A stretch of 12,680 nt of DNA from Kiritimatiellia bacterium (GTDB lineage: Bacteria > Verrucomicrobiota > Kiritimatiellia > SLAD01): assembly GCA_007128275.1 (NCBI GenBank), contig SKXR01000268.1, positions 1-12,680 on the forward strand, written 5' to 3'. The translations under genes were made by a program, and so were the position numbers. Of this stretch, positions 7,043 through 12,680 are shown in pieces. Numbering within the stretch: the stretch's first letter is position 1; every line of letters starts with the position of its first letter. The notes beneath the pieces were generated by a model. That model saw nothing but the letters and a program-made list of their open reading frames with translations. It had not been told where the DNA came from and made no database searches.

Positions 7043-7876
7043 CCCCGCTCCCTTGACGACACGCACGGGGAACGGATCGGTATCGGTGCCGCTGTACACC
7101 GTCAAGTGTGGGAACGCGATTTCGATACCTTCGGCGTCAAAACGTTCCTTGATCTCGCGCATGATCGAGTTCTTGAGATTCAAGAAATCCGCCTTGGCGA
7201 ACCAGACCCCCAACAGCAGCTCGAGGGCGGAGTCGCCGAAGTCCTTGAACAACACCAACGGGCGCGGTTCGTCGAGCGAGTAGGGGTTGTTATCGGCAAT
7301 CTCTACGAGAATCTCCATGACGCGTCCCACGTTCTCCTTGTAGGCCACACCGATGTCGATGTCCATGCGGCGAATGGGGAAGCGCGTGACCGTGATCACC
7401 TGCGATTTGATGAGCGTCTCGTTCGGCATGCGAATAAACCGATTGTCCGTGGTGCGGAGCTTAACGGACAAAAGATCGATGGATAGAACGATGCCCAGCG
7501 TGTCGCCGACCTTGATCATGTCCCCGGCTTCAAACGGACGCTCCCAAATCAGGAAAACCCCGCTGATGATGTTGGATAGACTGGTTTGTGAAGCGAAACC
7601 GATGGCCACCCCGAGAATGCCGGCCGCACCCAGAATGGCTGTCAGCTTGAAACCAAGGTTCTGCATGATGACGACGACGAGCAGGACGCAGCCACCATAG
7701 AAAATGCCTTTGCCCGTAAGCATGGCCGCCTGTTCATTGATGTGCCGCTTCGCAAATCGTCGGACCGTCACGGAGGCGATATGAAGTAGAGGCAGACTGA
7801 TGGCCAGAAGGATGACCACACGTAGAAGCGCGTAGAAACGCGGACTCTGCAATAATGTGTTGAACCATTCCATCAT
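7016..7876 (-). CDS. MscS-family small-conductance mechanosensitive channel
   Basis: Inner-membrane channel that opens on membrane tension and releases solutes on osmotic downshock. The 286-residue protein has helices at about 14-37, 55-75 and 80-109 counted from this start. The last is the pore helix with the hallmark LGAAGILGVAIGFASQTSLSNIISG, then the IWERPFEAGD junction to the beta domain and the cytoplasmic vestibule ending VYSGTDTDPFPV. I start at the ATG of 7874-7876; a TTG at 7909 would add 11 Cys-rich residues and overlap the upstream gene. The site before the ATG (GTGAG, 6 bases away) is weak, and the upstream stop is 19 bases away, so coupling is likely. The C-terminal SETEKAGR is encoded by heptad-repeat DNA. 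The upstream partner is DUF432-like. Confidence 0.93.
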   Translation of the reverse strand: MMEWFNTLLQSPRFYALLRVVILLAISLPLLHIASVTVRRFAKRHINEQAAMLTGKGIFYGGCVLLVVVIMQNLGFKLTAILGAAGILGVAIGFASQTSLSNIISGVFLIWERPFEAGDMIKVGDTLGIVLSIDLLSVKLRTTDNRFIRMPNETLIKSQVITVTRFPIRRMDIDIGVAYKENVGRVMEILVEIADNNPYSLDEPRPLVLFKDFGDSALELLLGVWFAKADFLNLKNSIMREIKERFDAEGIEIAFPHLTVYSGTDTDPFPVRVVKGAGSETEKAGR

Positions 7877-7895
7877 AAAAAACTCACACCCCTCG

Positions 7896-8669
7896 CTACA
7901 CACGCACAAACGATCTCAAGTCCGCAAAACTCTTTCGGAATATGCCTTGCTTCACCGGTTGACGCGCTTCGGTGATGACCTTGGCGTCACCGGCGGGTTT
8001 TGGAGCGCCCGTGTAATGGATGGCGTCCGGCTGGATTTCTCCGCCGTATGTCACTTCCACTTGATTGGTCCAAAACCGTTTGTCATCACGATAAATACGC
8101 AGGTGGGCCGTGTGAATGCAAAGGCGCTCAAATGCCAGCACTCTTTCGGAACGGTTCCGGATATGAACGCGACACGCCGCGAGATGGGGAAGAAGGCGCA
8201 ATTGACGCGACGAACGCCGGGCGGTCGTCTTCAGCGCATAACAAAGATGGCCTTCCATCGAATCGCCGAACCATGAATTGGACAGGACAGACACCGGTTC
8301 ATCGCGCAGGATATTATTGCCTTCGGAACCCGTGCACAGCCGCAGCCAGACCGGGATGCTGACGTAGAAATGCGAATCGCTTTCCGGCGGAAGCGAGTAG
8401 GCGGAATCGGGCCGGACAATAACCGGCCGGTCCGGCATGACGGGGAGGACCCGGAAGGTGTAATCGTCCGTGATCGCCGCCCAGCGGATCCAAGCAACAC
8501 CCGGGGGCGCCTCTTGCGCCTGTGCCGTGACAAGCCCACTGTCCCCGTCGCGTTGAATAGCGAACTGCCATTCGTCTTCCGTGCGGCGGACCCACAATCT
8601 GCACGGTCCAACCTGCCAGTGCAGACAATCATCCACCTTAAATGTGACCGGTTCCCAAAACATGACCAT
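7896..8669 (-). CDS. DUF432-like protein paired with an MscS channel
   Basis: A 257-residue soluble protein without signal peptide or membrane helix, probably beta-rich. The central part resembles DUF432 as I remember it, mainly LSNSWFGDSMEGHLCYALKT at 129-148 followed by basic ARRSSRQLRLLP, and later LRIYRDDKRFWTNQVEVTYGG at 190-210. I also recall DUF432 genes beside MscS genes in archaea and bacteria; the order here, 19 bases ahead of the channel, fits. It may modulate or sense for the channel, but no catalytic motif is visible. The first ATG has little ribosome binding site; ATG at 8661-8663 has GAG 7 bases ahead and could be the true start. Confidence 0.7.
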   Translation of the reverse strand: MVMFWEPVTFKVDDCLHWQVGPCRLWVRRTEDEWQFAIQRDGDSGLVTAQAQEAPPGVAWIRWAAITDDYTFRVLPVMPDRPVIVRPDSAYSLPPESDSHFYVSIPVWLRLCTGSEGNNILRDEPVSVLSNSWFGDSMEGHLCYALKTTARRSSRQLRLLPHLAACRVHIRNRSERVLAFERLCIHTAHLRIYRDDKRFWTNQVEVTYGGEIQPDAIHYTGAPKPAGDAKVITEARQPVKQGIFRKSFADLRSFVRV

Positions 8670-8734
8670 ACTCTATCAAATGACTTCCGAAGCATAAACA
8701 AGAATCAAAAGAGTATCTGGCTTGCGGGCCGAAT

Positions 8735-8794
8735 CCTGAATACTTAATACTGAATACTGAACACTGAACACTTCCCCCTCTTCCCCTCTTCACT
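8735..8794 (-). repeat. AGTNNNN heptad tandem array
   Basis: Read on the minus strand, the array consists of 7-base units beginning AGT or AGG. The plus-strand complements ACT or CCT occur at 8735, 8742, 8749, 8756, 8763, 8770 and 8777, then 8785 and 8792 after one 8-base step. The six leftmost units vary around GAATACT/GAACACT (plus strand). The right end overlaps the stop codon (8790-8792) of the membrane protein gene. Such degenerate heptamers recall the short tandemly repeated sequences of cyanobacteria, although the unit differs. It lies between two minus-strand genes, upstream of the DUF432-like gene. Confidence 0.8.
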
Positions 8795-9140
8795 TCTTCC
8801 TGTCCAACGCTTCCTCGATCGCCTTAAGATCCGCACCGAACAGGCGTACCTCGAACCCGGCGCCTCTAATCGCCGCGGTCGATTGGTGCGCGAGCAGGAA
8901 CAGCAGGAGGAGGTTTAGCAGCGGGATAAACATGCCGATCACCCAGATGGGGGGGTAGCCGATCTTAACCAGTTTTGCCAAGCGGTACGCGAAATAGATC
9001 TGAAAAGGCAGAATCAGTAAGAAGAGATGGGGAAGCATGGGCACGAACAGGTTGGCCAGCAGGCAGAACAATACCCCCTTCTGCGCTTTCGCGATCGCCA
9101 ACGTCTTCCGCAATGAATCGAGTGTTGCGTTTTGTTCCAT
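8790..9140 (-). CDS. Small membrane protein, unknown function
   Basis: A 116-residue protein with a charged N-terminal helix (1-21), a long hydrophobic stretch at about 23-53 that could be one or two membrane helices around a Pro (PMLPHLF), a second one at about 65-85 (WVIGMFIPLLNLLLLFLLA), and a hydrophilic tail with the pattern RGAGFEVRLFGADL. I do not recognise a named family, though similar short proteins with a GMFIPLLN-like helix occur in several bacteria. TTGGG precedes the ATG by 3 bases, a poor ribosome binding site. The stop codon falls inside the heptad array. The gene on its 5' side ends 64 bases away, so it may be co-transcribed with it. Confidence 0.7.
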   Translation of the reverse strand: MEQNATLDSLRKTLAIAKAQKGVLFCLLANLFVPMLPHLFLLILPFQIYFAYRLAKLVKIGYPPIWVIGMFIPLLNLLLLFLLAHQSTAAIRGAGFEVRLFGADLKAIEEALDRKK

Positions 9141-9204
9141 CGACCCAATCTTAACCTGAACCCCTTATCAAGTGCGACCGCAAAACCATCAGCCATTCCT
9201 CCTC

Positions 9205-9792
9205 TCACGCCGCCCGAGTGCCCGTTTCGCACGTGCCTCGCTCAATCCGCCGCGATTTGAGAGCGGACGAGAAGGTGACAAAGAACAGTCCGGTCTGAAA
9301 CAGACAACGCAATCCCGTGGCTTCCGCTTCACTGAGGCCAATCCCGATACGCTGCGCCTCTATATCGCCCTTCCGTTTGCGGGAAAGCGACAAGTAATAG
9401 GTGCCGCGCTCGGCGTCCCGGGAACAGGAGATCAGCGTATTGCTCGTTCCTGAAGCGTGATACAGCCCTTTTCGGCCTCCGCCCACATGCGGGGCGCGGC
9501 CTTCCAGAACGATTATCATCTCGCAGATATCCAGGAAACCCAGTTTTACCGTGATCTTGTTATCCCAGTCAAACGTGGCAAAATCGCCCGCCGAACGATC
9601 ACCTTTGGCCGTACTCTTCTGCGTCGCCATCTCGATGAAGAAGCAGTTGTAGCGGTCTTCGTCATGCCTATTCACGCGCGGTTCAACGCGCAAAGCACTC
9701 CCTGATCCGCGGCCGTTCGGGTGATAGAAACAGATCGAACGACCCTTGTAATCAGTACGCCCTTCATCTTCTCTCTGGTCGGTATTGTTCAT
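9205..9792 (-). CDS. Conserved protein next to ssb, possibly a Whirly-like ssDNA-binding protein
   Basis: A 195-residue soluble protein of mixed beta strands and one helix. Recognisable blocks are CFYHPNGRGSGSALRVEP (21-38), FFIEMATQK (51-59), FATFDWDNKITVKL (71-84), DICEMIIVLEG (88-98), GRKGLYHASGTSNTLI (106-121), YYLSLSRKRKG (132-142) and the helix LSEAEATGLRCLFQTGLFFVTF (153-174). I recall this block order from small bacterial proteins that look like a four-stranded sheet plus helix repeated twice, as in plant Whirly and other ssDNA-binding folds; this is memory, not a search. Its place behind ssb on the same strand, 189 bases apart, supports a link to single-stranded DNA. GGGAG lies 7 bases before the ATG. 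Confidence 0.6.
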   Translation of the reverse strand: MNNTDQREDEGRTDYKGRSICFYHPNGRGSGSALRVEPRVNRHDEDRYNCFFIEMATQKSTAKGDRSAGDFATFDWDNKITVKLGFLDICEMIIVLEGRAPHVGGGRKGLYHASGTSNTLISCSRDAERGTYYLSLSRKRKGDIEAQRIGIGLSEAEATGLRCLFQTGLFFVTFSSALKSRRIERGTCETGTRAA

Positions 9793-9871
9793 TCCGTCGC
9801 TCCCATGTTTTGTCGATACGTTGTCCGTTACGGATACTGACTTCTTCTTCGCTACGAGCTCCCGCCTTGCG

Positions 9872-9942
9872 CGCCTTCAGGTTGCGAAGGCGTAAGCACT
9901 CGGCGGTGCGAGTCGGGGTGGGGGGACCGTCCCATCCCCGAC
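9872..9942. other. Hairpin-rich region 3' of ssb
   Basis: Within the 189-base gap between ssb and the next gene lie three inverted repeats: CGCCTTC (9872-9878) with GAAGGCG (9886-9892); ACTCG (9898-9902) with CGAGT (9909-9913); and GTCGGGG (9912-9918) with CCCCGAC (9936-9942), whose inside can pair further through GGGA and TCCC. No T-run follows on either strand. The neighbouring 9850-9858 reads GTAGCGAAG on the minus strand, identical to nine bases inside the hairpin cluster at 20-28, which hints at the same dispersed repeat family. It may end or protect the ssb transcript. Confidence 0.5.
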
Positions 9943-9981
9943 CCGCTTTCCGCACGTTTGCCGCGCTGCGTCGCTCCAGGG

Positions 9982-10392
9982 TCAGAACGGCACCTCCTCC
10001 TCGGTCAACGGCGCCGCCCCCTCCGCTTTTGTCGAAGGTGTTCCTTCCGATTTCTTGTCCGGCGGACGGCTGAGAAACTGCACCCGACTGGCGCGCACGC
10101 GCAGCTTGCTCCGCTTCTCCCCGTTCCCGTTTTCCCATTGATCCAGTTGTAGTTTGCCCTCCACCGTGATGGGCGACCCCTTCTTTAAGAACTCGGAACA
10201 GGTTTCCGCCTGCCGCCCCCAAGCGGCGATGTCGACGAACACTGTCTTGTCGACGGTTTTGCCTTCCTTGTCCTTGTAGTTGTCCGACACCGCCAGACTC
10301 AGATCCGCCACCGCTGTGCCGGACGGCAATTTACGCATCTCCGGATCCCTTGTGAGATTGCCCATCAGGATCACATGATTCATGGAACTCAT
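9982..10392 (-). CDS. ssb: Single-stranded DNA-binding protein
   Basis: Coats single-stranded DNA during replication, repair and recombination. The 136-residue protein has the OB fold at about 4-108 (NHVILMGNLTRDPEMRKLPSG, then FVDIAAWGRQAE and GSPITVEGKL), a short linker, and the acidic tip EEEVPF, whose last residues recruit partner proteins in SSBs. The tail is short for an SSB. The frame stays open to 10551, but AAGGAAAG at 10398-10405, 5 bases before the ATG of 10390-10392, and the start of homology fix this start; Met4 (10381-10383) is an alternative. It does not sit with rpsF, rpsR and rplI. It is divergent from the sigma-like gene. Confidence 0.96.
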   Translation of the reverse strand: MSSMNHVILMGNLTRDPEMRKLPSGTAVADLSLAVSDNYKDKEGKTVDKTVFVDIAAWGRQAETCSEFLKKGSPITVEGKLQLDQWENGNGEKRSKLRVRASRVQFLSRPPDKKSEGTPSTKAEGAAPLTEEEVPF

Positions 10393-10545
10393 GATGTCTT
10401 TCCTTTCGTGTTGTCGTGTTCTCGCCTTTGTGACTGGGCACCCGCCCGGTCCATGATTCCGTAAAAGATAAAGGAACGAGTCCGGGCATTTTCCGGAACT
10501 ATTTTCAGCGCCATGCGTAACCTGTTGGGTGTGAAGGAAATAAAA

Positions 10546-10626
10546 ATGCATCTTGCCGGTCGCTTTCGGAGCGTTTTGCGTGGTATGCTTCGCATGAACG
10601 ATTCAGTTGGAGAAACGCCTGCATGA
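10546..10626 (+). CDS. Possible 26-residue leader peptide of the sigma-like gene
   Basis: This frame starts at ATG 10546-10548 with AAGGA at 10534-10538 and a 7-base spacer, a better site than that of the gene behind it. It encodes 26 residues beginning MHLAGRFRSVLRGMLR and stops at TGA 10624-10626, overlapping the ATG of the sigma-like gene as ATGA. That is the classical arrangement for translational coupling. The peptide is basic with several Arg codons in its first half. Small inverted repeats lie inside it (CGCT...AGCG and ATGC...GCAT). It may be a regulatory leader or a chance frame. Confidence 0.35.
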   Translation: MHLAGRFRSVLRGMLRMNDSVGETPA

Positions 10627-11492
10627 AGCGAGTGGAACATCCAACCACGACGACCGCGTGGCATGCGTGGAAAAGCGCCTGCGCCATCGATTTATGTCCC
10701 CCGGAAGCCGTTGAATCCTTGCGCCGTTTCGGATCCCACCGCTTTTCACTCTATCTGAACCGGTACGCTTCCCGGATGGGGCATCGGGGACAGGTGCTGC
10801 GCGTCGCCGAATCGAAGGATGCTTGGCATCTGCTTGAAACGCATGCGCAGGTTGGGACCACTCGCGAGGGTAAGCGCTATAAGGATTGGCTCTTCGCGCG
10901 TGCGCCGGATTCGCCGGAGGCGTGGCTGAACGCCGTGGAAGGCGGTGCGACGGTCCTGATGCGAGGTGTTGTGCGCGAGTACTTGCGTCGTGAGCAGGCC
11001 GCCGCGTTCATGGAATCGCTGCAGCGTCCATTGGGCGGCGGTGCAGAACCATCCTTTACCCTGGAAGAACTACTGCCGGATACGGTGGAACCACTTGGCG
11101 AACTTGCTGAAAACGAATGGCGCGCTTTGGCCCGAGAACAAGCCGAACGATTCTTCCCGTCCCTCTCATCACGTGAACGGATTGTCTTGTGGGCGAGAGA
11201 ATACGGGATATCCCTGGGCGACCCTGATCTGGCGCGATGGGCGGGTTGTCGCCGGAGCGCCTTGCACGGCGCGCATACCGACTCTCTAAAACGATTGTGC
11301 CAGGTTTTGAAGGACGCGTACCCGGACGAATCGCCCGGTATTTGGCTCATTTTGGCCCGAAAAACGCTCGAAGAACTGAACCAGCTCATTTTTTCGAAAA
11401 TAATCGTGGAAAAACGAGCCGCTCGTTTCTTTAAGAAGAAAAGGATCCAAGTGGAATCAGGATTAACCGGCGATGAAGTGGCCCGCACATAA
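10623..11492 (+). CDS. Sigma-70-like DNA-binding regulator, divergent
   Basis: A 289-residue cytoplasmic protein without membrane segments. The part at about 163-225, ending FFPSLSSRERIVLWAREYGISLGDPDLARWAGCRRSALHGAHTDSLKRL in two blocks, has the layout of sigma region 4: a helix, then a helix-turn-helix in which ALHGAHTDSLKRL would be the recognition helix. The N-terminal part (40-125: FSLYLNRYASRMGH, TREGKRYKDWLFARA, GGATVLMRGVVREYLRRE) could stand for region 2, but no standard region 2 motif is clear. It is longer than ECF factors (about 200 residues) and has a basic tail (255-275). GGAG lies 10 bases from the ATG. Its end overlaps the next gene by 20 bp. I recall homologues only from Kiritimatiellota- and Lentisphaerota-like genomes. 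Confidence 0.55.
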   Translation: MKRVEHPTTTTAWHAWKSACAIDLCPPEAVESLRRFGSHRFSLYLNRYASRMGHRGQVLRVAESKDAWHLLETHAQVGTTREGKRYKDWLFARAPDSPEAWLNAVEGGATVLMRGVVREYLRREQAAAFMESLQRPLGGGAEPSFTLEELLPDTVEPLGELAENEWRALAREQAERFFPSLSSRERIVLWAREYGISLGDPDLARWAGCRRSALHGAHTDSLKRLCQVLKDAYPDESPGIWLILARKTLEELNQLIFSKIIVEKRAARFFKKKRIQVESGLTGDEVART

Positions 11493-12480
11493 TGTCAGGA
11501 AGACTGGCAGGCAGGAGCAAAAGAAGTTGGCTGCATGGCTGGCGGAATGGGAGCTGGAAGGCGTGCTGGCTGAACCGAGCACGCCGAAAAGCGATGCACG
11601 GGTGCACGTCGCCGGGCGAGCGGGTTTCTCCCAAGCCATGTATGACAGGGACAAACTCGCTGAAGGGGATATTCGTCTCCTGAGGCCTTCGCCCTCGACT
11701 GAACCTCCCGAGTATCCGCTGTATGTGGCGGTACTGCCCTCCGAGCGTCAGGACTATTTGTGGTGGGTCCCTTTCGGGCGATTCGCCACTCCGGCGTTAA
11801 CCTCGGAATGGAGGACCGGGATGAAGCATGTCGCTTTGCAGGTGTTGTGTTTCTGGAATGCGCAGGAGGTGGAGAAAGGGCGGGCTCCGCCAAGTTGGCG
11901 CGTCAGGCGCCTCACCGAACGGCAACTAGAGGACATCCTCACGATACATAATAGTTTGGAGAACGGTGCGGCATTGCCGGATCGCTTGCAGAAAGGAATG
12001 GGTCCGCCACTCGTGCATCCGCTTGATCCGCGTCATGAATATCAGGCGGAGGACCGGGAGCGGATTCAGATTCACTTTGCCGATCGATTTACACAGGCCG
12101 TCACCAGGGACGAAGAAGAAGAGGGTCTTTATCTGTCCGAGTGGGTGATGGCTCCGGTCGCCTGGTTGCTGGCGGCTGAAGGGCGCGAGAAGTACGGTGT
12201 AGCAGGGGCCGTCTATGTCACGGACGATGGTGCGGTCATCGTGGCGGTCTTCGAGGAAGCCCGGAATCGCGTGCGGATTCGCATCATGAATCGCGACGGA
12301 TTCCCCTGCCTGAGCTATGAGAAGGGGCATGTGGAGGCGAAGAACGGTGAGAAAAGCGAGCCCGTGCGAAATGGAGTCACGCACATGAGCATCGGTTTGG
12401 AGGCACCACTCGTAGCCCTGATTGATCCGGGGGGAAACCGAGTTCTATTGCGGAGAAGATACAGGGAAAACCCTAAATAA
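11473..12480 (+). CDS. Partner of the sigma-like protein, unknown function
   Basis: A 335-residue hydrophilic protein with no signal peptide or membrane helix. I do not recognise a domain. Visible blocks are an N-terminal charged helix (12-33), PLYVAVLPSERQDYLWWVPFGRFATPALTSEWRTG split over 82-116, VLCFWNAQ (124-131), GPPLVHPLDPRHEYQAEDRERI (177-198), and a C-terminal beta-rich part (245-330). The LYVAVL..WWVPFGRF..P...EWRTG and GPPLVHPLDPRHEY blocks seem strongly conserved in homologues that I recall beside the same sigma-like gene. The start is the only in-frame ATG before residue 56; AGGA lies 10 bases ahead. The 20-bp overlap means the two proteins are translated together, as expected for a regulator and its anti-sigma, sensor or effector partner. 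Confidence 0.75.
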   Translation: MKWPAHNVRKTGRQEQKKLAAWLAEWELEGVLAEPSTPKSDARVHVAGRAGFSQAMYDRDKLAEGDIRLLRPSPSTEPPEYPLYVAVLPSERQDYLWWVPFGRFATPALTSEWRTGMKHVALQVLCFWNAQEVEKGRAPPSWRVRRLTERQLEDILTIHNSLENGAALPDRLQKGMGPPLVHPLDPRHEYQAEDRERIQIHFADRFTQAVTRDEEEEGLYLSEWVMAPVAWLLAAEGREKYGVAGAVYVTDDGAVIVAVFEEARNRVRIRIMNRDGFPCLSYEKGHVEAKNGEKSEPVRNGVTHMSIGLEAPLVALIDPGGNRVLLRRRYRENPK

Positions 12481-12501
12481 TATAAATCAGCGAAAAAACT
12501 G

Positions 12502-12529
12502 TTGCACTGCCAGCGTATCCATGTATGGT
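12502..12529 (+). promoter_or_regulatory. Candidate promoter of the initiator tRNA
   Basis: TTGCAC (12502-12507) and TATGGT (12524-12529) are separated by 16 bases, in the non-coding gap before the tRNA. Transcription would start near 12536, leaving a 5' leader of about 47 bases for RNase P to remove. Confidence 0.45.
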
Positions 12530-12582
12530 ACACACACCAATCGATCTCCGCCTGTTCTTGAGATTGATGACCCATGATTTAT

Positions 12583-12659
<77 letters not shown>

Positions 12660-12680
12660 ATTTTAAGGGGTTTCCGGAAA

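Noticed and set aside
7877..7909. TTG start extending the MscS protein by 11 residues
   Set aside because: The extension is Cys-rich and unlike MscS N-termini, overlaps the upstream gene, and an ATG pair at 7871-7876 fits better.
8731..8794. Heptad array considered as a CRISPR array
   Set aside because: Units are 7 bases with no unique spacers, far too short for CRISPR repeats, and no cas gene is in the window.
9764..10222. Minus-strand frame of 152 codons overlapping ssb
   Set aside because: It is an out-of-frame shadow of ssb extended through the structured gap.
10481..10497. TCCGG...CCGGA inverted repeat in the ssb/sigma-like gap
   Set aside because: Only a 5-bp stem with a 7-base loop; it could be an operator but is too short to call.
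10393..10551. N-terminal extension of SSB to 189 residues
   Set aside because: The OB fold begins at the internal ATG, which has AAGGAAAG 5 bases upstream; the extension has no SSB similarity.
10877..11488. Minus-strand frame of 203 codons
   Set aside because: It is antisense to the sigma-like gene, which has the better start and the overlap with its partner; the Ser/Arg-rich product is typical of a shadow.

Overview
The window is ordinary bacterial chromosome, moderately GC-rich and densely coded, with AUG starts and mostly clear Shine-Dalgarno sites. It holds rpmB, gltA, ssb and an initiator tRNA beside lineage-specific genes. The style suggests a PVC-group bacterium (Kiritimatiellota, Lentisphaerota or a relative): a secreted GH31 lipoprotein with planctomycete-like C-terminal modules, an actinobacterial-type RpiB, and a two-gene module I recall only from such genomes. 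This placement is from memory and tentative. No insertion sequence, prophage or CRISPR array is visible.

Left part (1-3291): a non-coding stretch with at least five consecutive hairpins (1-240), a possible 52-codon gene, and a long lipoprotein glycosidase (GH31) on the minus strand. It is divergent from rpmB, which has a near-consensus sigma-70 promoter.

Middle (3292-6957, plus strand): rpmB (L28), gltA (citrate synthase), then a promoter and a closely spaced three-gene unit: a small TPR protein, RpiB with a Glu-type active site, and a serine beta-lactamase-fold hydrolase.

Minus-strand block (7016-10392): an MscS channel behind a DUF432-like protein, a small membrane protein, a possible ssDNA-binding (Whirly-like) protein, and ssb. 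The 3' ends of three genes run into short arrays with a strict 7-bp period, AGTNNNN, always in the sense direction of the gene that ends there.

Right part (10393-12680, plus strand): divergent from ssb is a putative leader peptide whose stop overlaps (ATGA) the start of a sigma-70-like protein, which itself overlaps by 20 bp a second protein of unknown function. This leader/sigma-like/partner unit is the best candidate for an undescribed system. The window ends with an initiator tRNA carrying two unusual features: U1-U72 and A29:U41.
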